From Acidobacteriaceae bacterium (GTDB lineage Bacteria; Acidobacteriota; Terriglobia; Terriglobales; Acidobacteriaceae): a stretch of DNA of 39,418 nucleotides. Shown here piece by piece: positions 8,272 to 17,166 of the stretch (position 1 is its first letter; every line of letters starts with the position of its first letter). The position numbers and the translations under genes were made by a program. Under the pieces are notes generated by a model. That model worked only from the letters and a program-made list of their open reading frames with translations, was not told the DNA's origin and searched no databases. Location of the stretch: assembly GCA_025449575.1 (NCBI GenBank), contig JANWJB010000153.1, positions 1-39,418 on the forward strand, read 5' to 3'.

Positions 8272-9264
8272 ATGCCGTGGCCTGAGAATTCACTCCCTCG
8301 CAACCGCTCCCTGCGCGAGCCGACTCTTCATGGCGGCGTGCAGTGCCTGCCTCCCCGCCGTATCCGCATCCTCGGCGTGCCTTTGGATCTCGGCCAGTCC
8401 AGGCGCGGGGTGGATATGGGGCCGTCGGCGGTACGGGTGGCGGGGCTGCAAGCGCGATTGGAGACTCTCGGCCATCACGTCACGGATGGGGGCAATGTTG
8501 CCGTTCATCTGCCCGAGAACCGCGATGTCGGCGAGGAGCGCGCCAAATATGTTCATGAGATCGCGGAAACCTGCGCCAAGGCGGCGGAAATGGTGCTGGA
8601 GGCGCTCGCAGAAGGAGTCACTCCGGTGATTCTGGGCGGCGACCATTCGCTCGCCACCGGCACTGTCTCCGGCGTAGCCGAGTTTTACCGGCGGCAGCAG
8701 AAGAAGATCGGACTGGTCTGGCTGGACGCCCATTCGGACATGAATACGCCCGAATCCTCGCCTACCGGCAATGTTCACGGCATGCCTTTAGCGGCGCTGC
8801 TTGGCCTGGGACCGGCTCCACTCTCGGAACTCTTCGGCTGGTCGCCCAAAGTTGCGCCCGAGCACACGGCGCTAGTGGGTGTGCGCGACATCGACGCGAC
8901 AGAGAAGGAAAACATCCTCCGCGCAGGCATCGCCGGCGTCTATACCATGCGCGATATCGACGAGCGGGGCATGCGCGCGGTGATGGAGGAGGCTCTGCAG
9001 GTGGCCGGGGAGGGTTCCGCCGGCTATCACGTCTCCCTTGACATGGATTGGATCGACCCGGAGGATGCGCCCGGAGTGGGCACCCCGGTGCGCGGCGGGG
9101 CGACCTATCGCGAGGCGCACCTGGCCATGGAGATTCTCGCTGATCGTGGCCGGCTGCTGAGCTTTGAAGTGGTCGAGATCAATCCCGTGATCGACGAACG
9201 CAATCGCACGGCCGAGCTGGCGGTCGAGCTGGTCTGCTCCGCCTTCGGAAAAAAGATTCTGTAA
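8272..9264 (+). CDS. rocF: Arginase
   Basis: A binuclear manganese hydrolase that converts arginine to ornithine and urea. All family motifs are present: GGDHSLATGT, the DAHSDMNTPESSPTGNVHGMP loop (Asp/His ligands and substrate specificity) and SLDMDWIDPEDAPGVGTPV. The start is decided by GAGGAGG at 8257-8263, 8 nt before the ATG at 8272. The ORF-track GTG at 8251 would overlap this Shine-Dalgarno and is rejected. Length is 330 aa, with ~30 residues before the usual ~300-aa core. It stands between asnS and ddl without other arginine catabolic genes, so urease or ornithine-using enzymes must be elsewhere. The agmatinase family is related, but the NVHG loop favours arginase. Confidence 0.92.
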   Translation: MPWPENSLPRNRSLREPTLHGGVQCLPPRRIRILGVPLDLGQSRRGVDMGPSAVRVAGLQARLETLGHHVTDGGNVAVHLPENRDVGEERAKYVHEIAETCAKAAEMVLEALAEGVTPVILGGDHSLATGTVSGVAEFYRRQQKKIGLVWLDAHSDMNTPESSPTGNVHGMPLAALLGLGPAPLSELFGWSPKVAPEHTALVGVRDIDATEKENILRAGIAGVYTMRDIDERGMRAVMEEALQVAGEGSAGYHVSLDMDWIDPEDAPGVGTPVRGGATYREAHLAMEILADRGRLLSFEVVEINPVIDERNRTAELAVELVCSAFGKKIL

Positions 9265-9337
9265 ACCCGATGCGACGGCGAGGGTGCCCGAAGCGGCAAC
9301 CCACTCTTCCCCACCGCGGCCGTCGGCAGCCCCTAAA

Positions 9338-10543
<1,206 letters not shown>

Positions 10544-10578
10544 AGATTTTGCCAAGACGGCCGTAGCGTGACGTTGGG

Positions 10579-10594
10579 AACCGGAACTCCGGTT
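10579..10594. terminator. Hairpin downstream of ddl
   Basis: AACCGGAACTCCGGTT forms a perfect 6-bp stem with a 4-nt loop 35 bp after the ddl stop. It is followed by tgggtgtct and not by a T-run, so it is a weak candidate for transcription termination. Confidence 0.3.
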
Positions 10595-10620
10595 TGGGTG
10601 TCTAAACGGGTAGAATCGCC

Positions 10621-10654
10621 TAGATCAGGATTCGTTTGTGCCGATTCCGCTCTA
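10621..10654. repeat. 34-bp TA-bounded palindromic element, copy 2
   Basis: The left half TAGATCAGGATTCG and right half CCGATTCCGCTCTA are imperfect inverted repeats around a 6-nt centre (tttgtg), bounded by TA on both sides. The right half is identical to the right end of the 114-bp element at 15760-15873, and the whole is related to copy 1 in reverse orientation. It lies 50 bp before the next gene. Confidence 0.65.
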
Positions 10655-10703
10655 AGGCTCGTCCGCCGCCGCGCTGCTCACCGCCTGTCGTGAAAGGATC
10701 TAA

Positions 10704-11174
10704 ATGACTCTGCTCGATGCACCGAAGTACGATCCCGCGAAAGGCCGCCGCCGCCGCAACATAATCCTCATCGTCGTCGCTGCCTGCATCATCATTGCTG
10801 GATTTCTCTGGTATTTCTGGGATTGGCCGGAGCAGCACCTGGTGAATCAATTCTTCACCGCGATCGAAGCCGGCGATATGCCGAAGGCCTTCGGCATCTG
10901 GAATCACGATCCCAACTGGCAGCAGCATCCGCAAGAATATAAGGCCTATAACTACGGCCACTTTCTCAACGACTGGGGCCACTCCAGCGACTGGGGCGAC
11001 ATTAAGACTCACAACATCGTGATGACGCGGACAGTCGGCTCCGGAGTGGTAGTTGGGGTCGACATCAATGGACAGAAGACACCGATATTTTTATGGGTGC
11101 AACGCAGCAATAAGACTCTCGGCTTCTCGCCCGTCTCGCTATCGAATTCGGTTTTTGGGGCGACCACCAATTGA
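10704..11174 (+). CDS. Small membrane-anchored protein of unknown function
   Basis: I do not recognise a named family for this 156-aa protein. It has a basic cytoplasmic N-terminus (KGRRRR), one transmembrane helix at about residues 22-43, then an extracytoplasmic domain of ~110 residues rich in Trp and aromatic residues. The segment NQFFTAIEAGDMPKAFGIWN resembles the first helix of NTF2-like or DUF4878-type folds, where a small domain tracks 'A..GD...A'. The start at ATG 10704 has aaagga about 8 nt upstream. It is flanked by ddl and the convergent fabD, and no operon partner is evident. No cysteines or catalytic motif are visible. Confidence 0.75.
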   Translation: MTLLDAPKYDPAKGRRRRNIILIVVAACIIIAGFLWYFWDWPEQHLVNQFFTAIEAGDMPKAFGIWNHDPNWQQHPQEYKAYNYGHFLNDWGHSSDWGDIKTHNIVMTRTVGSGVVVGVDINGQKTPIFLWVQRSNKTLGFSPVSLSNSVFGATTN

Positions 11175-11191
11175 GGGGCGGGGTGCCCGCT

Positions 11192-12130
11192 TTAGCCGGG
11201 CATCTTTCCCGCACTCAAGATCTCTTCATAGTGCGTGGCTTTCCTGCTGCGATCGATCTGCCGCAGCAGCCCGCTGAGCACCCTGCCCGGCCCGACCTCG
11301 ACGAAGTTCGTCACCCCAGCGGAGAACATCCACCGCACTGACTCTGCCCAGCGCACCGCGCCTGTAACTTGGCGAATCAGCGCCTGACGGAGATCGGCTC
11401 CGTTGCTCAGCGGCGCCGCATCCACATTCACCACAATAGGAAACGCCGCATCCGCGAAGGGGATGGCCTGGAGCAGCGGAGCGAGCGCGTCTTCGGCCGG
11501 CTGCATGAGAGGACAATGGAAGGGGGCGGAAACCTGCAACATTACCGCGCGCTTGGCTCCGCGGTCTTTGGCCAACGCGGAAGCCCGTTCGACCGCAGCC
11601 GCGGCTCCCGAGACGACGATTTGCTCCGGCGAGTTGATGTTGGCGGCCACCACCACGGCATTCGTTTCCGCGGCGGCATCACGGCAGAGCTCCGCCACAG
11701 CTTCAGGGCTCATGCCGAGAATCGCCGCCATTGCTCCCGTTCCGTCGGGCACGGCCTGCTGCATCAGTTGTCCGCGCCGCCGCACGATACGCAGCGCGTC
11801 CGCGAAACTCAAAACGCCGGCTGCAACGTTGGCGGAGTATTCCCCTAAGGAGTGTCCGGCGGCATATTGAGGCGTAATGCCGAGCTCGGCCAGCACGCGC
11901 TGGGCGGCGATGGAAACGGCAAAGATTGCCGGTTGGGTAAACTCGGTGAGACGAAGCTGCTCCTCCGGGCCGGAGAAGCAGAGTGTAGAGAGGCTAAAGC
12001 CGAGCACATCGTCGGCTTCTTCAAAGATCCGGCGGGCAGCAGGAAATTGCTGCGCCAGGTCGCGCCCCATCCCCACCGACTGCGCGCCCTGACCGGGGAA
12101 AAGGAATGCTGTTTTTGCGATCTCATTCAT
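11192..12130 (-). CDS. fabD: Malonyl-CoA:ACP transacylase
   Basis: FabD loads malonyl groups from CoA onto acyl carrier protein for fatty-acid elongation. The N-terminus AFLFPGQGAQSVGMG is canonical, the nucleophile Ser lies in GHSLGEYSA, and the partner His in APFHCPLM. The C-terminal segment NFVEVGPGRVLSGL is also diagnostic. The start is ATG at 12130 (312 aa, normal); the ORF-track extension to 12280 overlaps plsX. The ATG lies 1 nt after the plsX stop, implying translational coupling inside a yceD-rpmF-plsX-fabD operon. Confidence 0.95.
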   Translation of the reverse strand: MNEIAKTAFLFPGQGAQSVGMGRDLAQQFPAARRIFEEADDVLGFSLSTLCFSGPEEQLRLTEFTQPAIFAVSIAAQRVLAELGITPQYAAGHSLGEYSANVAAGVLSFADALRIVRRRGQLMQQAVPDGTGAMAAILGMSPEAVAELCRDAAAETNAVVVAANINSPEQIVVSGAAAAVERASALAKDRGAKRAVMLQVSAPFHCPLMQPAEDALAPLLQAIPFADAAFPIVVNVDAAPLSNGADLRQALIRQVTGAVRWAESVRWMFSAGVTNFVEVGPGRVLSGLLRQIDRSRKATHYEEILSAGKMPG

Positions 12131-12131
12131 G

Positions 12132-13175
12132 TTAAACAGGGAGCCCGGCGCCAGGCTGAGGCGAGGGGTCTGCAGGCCGTACGGCAAACTCCCGCTCCAA
12201 TCTCTGGTTGATGCCGGCGCGAATAAACTCGTCGGTGACGCGGATGCCGTTGAAGATGGCGCGGTCGTTGGATGAGCCATGATTCACGATGCAGGCGCCG
12301 CGCACGCCGAGCAGCGGCACGCCACCGTATTCGGAATAGTCCAGCCGCTTGCGAAAGTCATTGAATGCCTTGCGCGAGAGCAGGGCGCCAACCTGCGCGG
12401 TCACGGTGGAATTCAGCGATTGGCGCAGCAGCTCGCGGACCATGCGGCCCAGCCCTTCGGAAGCCTTTAGCGCGACATTGCCGACAAAGCCATCGCAAAC
12501 GATCACGTCGGCGCGGCCATTATAGATGTCGCGGCCTTCCACGTTTCCGACAAAGTTCAGTGGCAGTTGCTTGAGCAGCACGGCTGCTTCCCGTGTGAGT
12601 TCGTTGCCCTTGCCCTCCTCCTCACCGATGGAGAGCAGGCCGACGCGGGGCCGCGAGATCTTAAGAATGCAGCGCGCGAACATTTCACCCATCACGGCGA
12701 ACTGTTCGAGATTATGCGGTTTGCAATCGACATTGGCGCCTACATCGAGCAGGACGCAGGGCGAGCCGGTGGTGGTCGGCAGGGTCGCGCCCAGCGCCGG
12801 CCGGTCGACGCCGGGGAGCGCACCCAGAACCATCTTGGCCAACGCCATGGCCGCGCCTGTATTGCCCGCGGTTAGAAATCCGGCGACCTGCTTTTCCTTG
12901 ACCAGACGGAGGCCGACGCGCATGCTGCTCTCCGGCTTTTTCCGGATGGCCGTGGCGGCCTTCTCATCCATCCCAATCCATTCCTTGGCAGGAACGATAA
13001 AAATGGGCAGGTCTTCGCCGTCGGCGGCTTCTCGCAATGCCGTTCGCAGACGGGCCTCGGGACCCACCAGATGCACCCGGACCGGGAGCTGGCGGCAAGC
13101 GTGGATCGCGCCCTTGATCTCCGGATCGGGTGATCGATCCGAACCCATCGCGTCCAGCGCAATATCCGTCAGCAT
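12132..13175 (-). CDS. plsX: Phosphate acyltransferase PlsX
   Basis: PlsX makes acyl-phosphate from acyl-ACP, the acyl donor used by PlsY in the first step of phospholipid synthesis. The N-terminal IALDAMGSDRSPDPEIKGA matches the IAVDAMGGD signature. Further motifs include TAGNTGAAMALAKMVLG, VLLDVGANVDCKP and FVGNVEGRDI with VCDGFVGNVALKASEG. Length from ATG 13175 is 347 aa, as expected. An AAGGAAG within the rpmF 3' end is ~18 nt upstream, so initiation may rely on coupling to rpmF. The order rpmF-plsX-fabD is the classic conserved cluster tying ribosome synthesis to lipid synthesis. Confidence 0.95.
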   Translation of the reverse strand: MLTDIALDAMGSDRSPDPEIKGAIHACRQLPVRVHLVGPEARLRTALREAADGEDLPIFIVPAKEWIGMDEKAATAIRKKPESSMRVGLRLVKEKQVAGFLTAGNTGAAMALAKMVLGALPGVDRPALGATLPTTTGSPCVLLDVGANVDCKPHNLEQFAVMGEMFARCILKISRPRVGLLSIGEEEGKGNELTREAAVLLKQLPLNFVGNVEGRDIYNGRADVIVCDGFVGNVALKASEGLGRMVRELLRQSLNSTVTAQVGALLSRKAFNDFRKRLDYSEYGGVPLLGVRGACIVNHGSSNDRAIFNGIRVTDEFIRAGINQRLEREFAVRPADPSPQPGAGLPV

Positions 13176-13189
13176 TTGCACGGAAGGAG

Positions 13190-13372
13190 CTAGGCTTCCT
13201 TGCTTTCCAATACTTCTCGACCTTTGTAAGTGCCGCATTTCGGACACGCCCTGTGAGGCAATTTCCGTTCGTGGCAATTGGGGCATTCCGAGGTGATGAT
13301 GCGCGTCAGCGCGTCATGCGACCGGCGCTTGGAGGTGCGCGCCTTGGAGTGGCGCCTTTTCGGATTAGGCAT
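13190..13372 (-). CDS. rpmF: 50S ribosomal protein bL32
   Basis: This 60-aa protein begins MPNPKRRHSKARTSKRRSHDAL, the standard bL32 N-terminus. It retains the zinc-binding CPNC ... CPKC pairs, so it is the zinc-containing (C+) form. It lies between yceD (91 bp upstream) and plsX (14 bp downstream). An AAAGGGA precedes the ATG at normal spacing. Confidence 0.96.
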   Translation of the reverse strand: MPNPKRRHSKARTSKRRSHDALTRIITSECPNCHERKLPHRACPKCGTYKGREVLESKEA

Positions 13373-13463
13373 GGAGTGTCCCTTTCACGCGTTCCCGGCT
13401 GCGATTCGCACGCCTTCGCCATCCGGCCGCGTCCGGCGCGGAGGTATAGAACGCACACAAAAT

Positions 13464-14012
13464 TTACGATTTCATCCTGCTGCGAAGATCCGCAAGCGCG
13501 GTCCACCGCGGATCGGAAGGGGCCTCGCAAATGCACGCTTCCTTGTTCAAATTCCGTCCACAGCCGGGACAAAGCCCTTTGCAGTCTTGCCGGCAAAGCG
13601 CTCTGACCGGCAGGCACAATAACACCTGCTCTCGCAGCACATCTTCCAGGGCGAGACCGCCATCTTGATAGTATCCGATTTCCGTATCCGAGGTCGAGAT
13701 GGCGTGTTCAGGCGCGCCGGCGTCAGAGCCGATGGGACGGAAGATCAGATCGAAGCTCTCTTGGAGCGAATGCATGACCGGCTCCAGACAGCGCGCGCAG
13801 TTCAAGGAGAAGCGCGCCTCATAGCCGGCACGCAGACGAATGTCAGGCACGATCTGGCGCGGCCCGCGATGCTCCTCGATCAACTCCGCGCGGCCGCGCA
13901 CCGGCATCGGGTCGAGCTGGCATATTCCGCTTCCATAATCGATCTCGCCGGGGGAAATCGTCTGGTCGATTTCCAGGGGCTCTCGTTCAAGGTCGAGCAG
14001 GGCAATCAACAT
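13464..14012 (-). CDS. YceD/DUF177 family protein
   Basis: This 182-aa protein carries the DUF177 signature of two cysteine pairs, LNCARCL near residue 75 and CRQDCKGLCPGCGRNLN near 145-160, with VREQVLLCLPVRALC-type sequence between them. E. coli YceD is encoded next to rpmF and affects 23S rRNA accumulation; the molecular activity remains unclear. The position immediately upstream of rpmF is the conserved context and supports the call. ATG 14012 has AGGA 8 nt upstream. The Cys-rich region suggests metal binding, which is inferred. Confidence 0.9.
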   Translation of the reverse strand: MLIALLDLEREPLEIDQTISPGEIDYGSGICQLDPMPVRGRAELIEEHRGPRQIVPDIRLRAGYEARFSLNCARCLEPVMHSLQESFDLIFRPIGSDAGAPEHAISTSDTEIGYYQDGGLALEDVLREQVLLCLPVRALCRQDCKGLCPGCGRNLNKEACICEAPSDPRWTALADLRSRMKS

Positions 14013-14061
14013 AACCTGGTCCTTAAAGCTCGAACATATTCAGCGGAGCTGAACAACATTC

Positions 14062-14739
14062 TCAAAAACGGTAGTAGACGCCAACGGTGGGCTCCATCGT
14101 GGTGCGCAGCCGGTAGGTGTCAAGCGAAAGCTGATTGTAGTGGGGCGTCTTGTAGTGCAAGCCTCGAAATTGGATGCGAACCCCCAACCGGCTGGTGACC
14201 GGACGATTCACCCCAAGGGAATAGACGAAAGCCGGCAACAACTGTGTTGAGACGCCGGCATTCGTCACATGACTGGGGGAGAAGATCAGCACGCCGAAGC
14301 CGATAGTCGCAAAGGGCTCCAGCCGATAGAACATCGGCTTGGGCGACTGGAACAGATAGGCGGCGCTGAACTGCTGCACGTTGTTCTGCACCGTTGTGAC
14401 GCCCTTGTTGTAGTACTCGGAATAGCGGGTAAAGCCATAGTTCACTTCGTAACCCAGCCACGGCCGGTAGGGCTGGCGGAAACTTGCCAGTCCGCCCAGA
14501 GACTCGCTGGTATCTTCTCGGATGGAGTTGCCGTTGGTGGCCCCGGTGATCTGGGCAAAACCGCTCAGCGCGCCATCGTAGCGCCATTCGCTCTGCTGTG
14601 CTTGGGGAGCCGCGGGCACGGCGCTTGCCGACAGGTTTCCCTTGCTTTGCGCACTGGCGGCAAGAGGAAGCAGAAGAGCGGCCAGCAGCAGAATCGTTCG
14701 CGGGGAAGAATGAGAGTGGCGCGGACCGGCCAGCCCCAT
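14062..14739 (-). CDS. Predicted outer-membrane beta-barrel protein
   Basis: From ATG 14739 (225 aa) the protein has a clear Sec signal peptide (basic start, LLLAALLLPLAASAQS). The mature part alternates short amphipathic strands with aromatic girdle residues (YRPWLGYEVNYGFTRYSEYY, FYRLEPFATIGFGVLIF). It ends in TVGVYYRF with a terminal Phe, the BAM recognition signature of outer-membrane barrels. Length suggests about eight strands, an OmpA/OmpW-like small barrel. The longer ORF start at 14847 adds a region without signal-peptide logic. It shares direction with yceD downstream (49 bp), but a functional link is not evident. I do not recognise the specific family. Confidence 0.75.
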   Translation of the reverse strand: MGLAGPRHSHSSPRTILLLAALLLPLAASAQSKGNLSASAVPAAPQAQQSEWRYDGALSGFAQITGATNGNSIREDTSESLGGLASFRQPYRPWLGYEVNYGFTRYSEYYNKGVTTVQNNVQQFSAAYLFQSPKPMFYRLEPFATIGFGVLIFSPSHVTNAGVSTQLLPAFVYSLGVNRPVTSRLGVRIQFRGLHYKTPHYNQLSLDTYRLRTTMEPTVGVYYRF

Positions 14740-15025
14740 GAACCTCGTTGATTTTTTCAAACCGACACCATGAACAAAGGGTTTTTCCCAACTCGATAGA
14801 GTGCTTTGACTTTCGCTGCAGACCCCGAAACCGGCGAATGCGGCCATTCCATTGAAAACTGCGGCTGCAAAAAGGGTCTCACCGCAGGCGGCAAAGAGAA
14901 AAACACTCTAAAATCCGGGCTTTGCTTAACTATATATCGGAGGGGCGGCCCTCGCGGCCGGTCGAGAACCGTATGGATCGAGATCTGCGGGGAGCCGCAA
15001 GAAAAATACTGCGGAACCCGCTCTT

Positions 15026-15748
15026 TTACAGCCTCCGCCAGCTATCCCCGGCGAAGAGCCGGATGCCGGCGATACCGGTGGCTCCGGCCGCCACACACTC
15101 GGGCGCGTTTTCGACCGTCACCCCGCCTAAGGCCAGCACGGGCACATCTCCAGCGGCATGGCAAGCCATGCGCAGCAACGGAAGCCCTGTTCCCGAACGT
15201 TGTCCTTCCTTTTCAAACACCGGAGCAAACAGGATGAAGTCCGGCTCCTGGGTCTGCGCGATGCCAATCTCCTCCAGGCTGTGGCAGATGAGGCTCACGA
15301 CGGCGTCGCGTCCCTGCCGGCGAAAGACACGCCTCGCCTCACGCACGGCGCCCGGAGGCGGCCGCCCGGGCAGATGAACGCCGTCGGCAAATGGCGCCAG
15401 CGGTTCCAATCGCGCAGCCAGATCCGCATGCGCGCGCGCCGCAGTGGGAGACGAGCGCGGGGGCCGATCGCCGGAGACATTGACGATCAGCCGGGTGCTG
15501 CGCCGGTCCAGGCCGCCGAAAACCTCCTCCATCAGCGAAATCAGCGCGGGGGGGGCAAGATCCTTCTCGCGCAACTGGATGAAATCCACCCCCCCGTCAA
15601 TCCAGCCCGCGGCCAGAGCGCGTAGCCGCACGGCAGCTTCCCGCTCCGCGCGAAGCAATACGTTCGGCGAAGAAACGAGGTTGCTCGAAAGACCGGAAAA
15701 TGTCGCGGCGATCAGGCGCTTCCTGTCCGTGATGGCGCACAGTTGCAC
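15026..15748 (-). CDS. Thiamine-phosphate synthase family protein (ThiE/TenI-like)
   Basis: This TIM-barrel protein shows the ThiE/TenI family motifs: LCAITDRKRL at the N-terminus, GGVDFIQLREKDL, ADGVHLPGRPP, SLICHSLEEI, PDFILFAPVFEKEG and PVLALGGVTVENAPECVAAGATGIAGIRLF. ThiE couples HMP-PP and thiazole-P to thiamine phosphate; TenI paralogues act as thiazole tautomerases. The two are hard to separate here, because the GPVFPT-type motif is divergent. The ORF is open back to 15919, but that stretch contains a repeat element. A GTG at 15748 (240 aa) begins right at the conserved region and is my choice, without a good Shine-Dalgarno. No TPP riboswitch is recognisable upstream. Confidence 0.75.
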   Translation of the reverse strand: MQLCAITDRKRLIAATFSGLSSNLVSSPNVLLRAEREAAVRLRALAAGWIDGGVDFIQLREKDLAPPALISLMEEVFGGLDRRSTRLIVNVSGDRPPRSSPTAARAHADLAARLEPLAPFADGVHLPGRPPPGAVREARRVFRRQGRDAVVSLICHSLEEIGIAQTQEPDFILFAPVFEKEGQRSGTGLPLLRMACHAAGDVPVLALGGVTVENAPECVAAGATGIAGIRLFAGDSWRRL

Positions 15749-15759
15749 AGAATGGAGTC

Positions 15760-15873
15760 TAGAGCAGAATCGGAATAAGGATGCCGACCCAATATCGTGA
15801 AGGCGGATTTCTCTTGATAAAAATTCAGTCCGGCGCATCCGCCGCCGGGTTTCGCTGCGCCGATTCCGCTCTA
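15760..15873. repeat. 114-bp inverted-repeat element (MITE-like) with TA ends
   Basis: The left end TAGAGCAGAATCGG (15760-15773) and right end CCGATTCCGCTCTA (15860-15873) are inverted repeats matching at 13 of 14 positions, each ending in TA. Adjoining interior sequence (ggatgccgac versus gtccggcgcatcc) also pairs imperfectly. The right end is identical to the right half of the 34-bp element at 10641-10654. Flanking TA is compatible with IS630/Tc1-type target duplication. It encodes no transposase. It could alternatively be a long structured intergenic repeat. Confidence 0.6.
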
Positions 15874-16149
15874 TTCCCGATTTCCCGCGTGCCGGCGGCA
15901 ATTCCAATTCCCCACGCACGGTTGAGCGGAGTTTGCATGCGGCTCAGCGGGCGTACATCGAAAGTCACCGGCGGCCATCGGATGGACGCCAGGCAGTCGG
16001 AGCGCGCTCCATCGCACCTTGTGGACAGATCGCGCAAGTGGGCGTCAATAGAGGGGGAAACGACATCCACCGCTTTGGCGGCAAGCGCTCTGCGCGGCTA
16101 AGCGGCGGGCGGTCCTCGGGATTTTTTTTTGCCGCTTTCGGATTCATCT

Positions 16150-16178
16150 TTTCCAAGTGACATTTTTGCTGTTATGAT
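16150..16178 (+). promoter_or_regulatory. Candidate sigma-70-like promoter for the act-cox operon
   Basis: A TATGAT hexamer (16173-16178) fits a -10 box. A TTTCCA at 16150-16155 lies 17 bp upstream and matches TTGACA at four of six positions. It sits in the only AT-rich stretch of the divergent region, about 120 bp before the actA start. The leader would be long. Weak evidence; no regulator site is recognised. Confidence 0.3.
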
Positions 16179-16299
16179 TTCTGTTTTACAAAACAATTTC
16201 GCCGGATTCGTTTGCTATCCGTGTGGCAATCTCCAGCGTAAGCCGCAGCCGACAACCTCCAAACCAGCACGGAATTTGAGGAAGCAGGGAAATCATTCA

Positions 16300-17166
16300 A
16301 TGGCACAGATTTTCGACCGCAGCTCAAACGCCCTAGTACGGATGAGCTTGGTCTTGACGGGTTTGATTGTCATTGCCCTGGGAGTTTCACTGGACGAACT
16401 GCAACGTTCTCCCTGGGTGACGCGGCAAGGACAGCGGGCCGAACAGCCGGTTCCTTTCAGCCATGAACATCATGTGATGGGACTGGGATTGCAATGCCAG
16501 TACTGTCACACATCGGTGGAGAAGTCCGGATATGCGGGGATTCCGCCTACGGAAACCTGCATGAACTGCCATGCGCAGATGTGGACCAACGCAGCCCTTC
16601 TGCAGCCGGTGCGGCAGAGCTGGGCCACTGGAGCATCCATTCCCTGGATCCGGGTTCACGATCTTCCCGACTTCGTCTACTTCAATCACGAAATTCACGT
16701 CAACAAGGGCATCGGCTGTTCCACCTGTCATGGCCGTGTGGATTTAATGCCGTTGATGTACGAGCAAAACACGCTGCAGATGGAGTGGTGTCTCAACTGT
16801 CATCGCAACCCGGGAAGAAATCTTCGCCCCACGTCGGAGATCTACAACATGGCGTGGACGGGGCCCACCGCGCAAAAGCCGGTTTGGTGTAGCACTACCG
16901 GGCCGAAGGACGGCGTGCCTACCGCGCAAACAGTGGATTGCACTACCGTGGACCCCAGTCGCGCAAACCCGCAAACCGCGTCCATCAACATGCTGCCGGC
17001 CGTCTATGAAGGGCACATGGCCGATGGCGGCGGAGGCGCGCGCGCGCCGGCGGCTTTGGATTACGTGAAGTTCACCAGTCAGGACGGGCTCGGGCAATTC
17101 CTGGAAAAGCAATACCGGATACGCACTCCGCAGGAGTTGAGTAGTTGCGAGACGTGCCACCGATGA
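16300..17166 (+). CDS. actA: Alternative complex III subunit ActA, pentahaem cytochrome c
   Basis: ActA is the multihaem cytochrome c subunit of quinol:electron acceptor oxidoreductase (ACIII) on the periplasmic side. The 288-aa protein has an N-terminal membrane helix (residues ~12-32) and exactly five CXXCH haem motifs: CQYCH, CMNCH, CSTCH, CLNCH and CETCH. This matches the pentahaem count of characterised ACIII. The ORF-track start at 16129 adds 57 unlikely residues. ATG 16300 has gaggaag/caggga upstream and begins MAQIFDRSSN. It is the first gene of a 13.6-kb operon and its TGA overlaps the actB ATG (ATGA), indicating translational coupling. Confidence 0.94.
   Translation: MAQIFDRSSNALVRMSLVLTGLIVIALGVSLDELQRSPWVTRQGQRAEQPVPFSHEHHVMGLGLQCQYCHTSVEKSGYAGIPPTETCMNCHAQMWTNAALLQPVRQSWATGASIPWIRVHDLPDFVYFNHEIHVNKGIGCSTCHGRVDLMPLMYEQNTLQMEWCLNCHRNPGRNLRPTSEIYNMAWTGPTAQKPVWCSTTGPKDGVPTAQTVDCTTVDPSRANPQTASINMLPAVYEGHMADGGGGARAPAALDYVKFTSQDGLGQFLEKQYRIRTPQELSSCETCHR

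Larger units (their letters stand above)
15749..16299. other. 551-bp divergent intergenic region between thiE-like gene and act operon
   Basis: No convincing gene is present. The short ORFs at 15781, 15825 and 15933 lack start signals and recognisable content. The left part holds the 114-bp inverted-repeat element (15760-15873). A run of ten T (GGGATTTTTTTTTT region) lies at about 16122-16131. An AT-rich stretch from ~16140 to 16200 probably contains the act operon promoter. The rest shows nothing I can name. Confidence 0.6.

Noticed and set aside
15781-16160. Short ORFs at 15781, 15825 and 15933
   Set aside because: No Shine-Dalgarno, no recognisable content, mutually overlapping on both strands and partly inside an inverted-repeat element.
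15749-16299. TPP riboswitch upstream of the thiE-like gene
   Set aside because: Looked for the conserved CTGAGA and ACCTGATCTGGATAATGCC-like blocks on the minus strand; none found.
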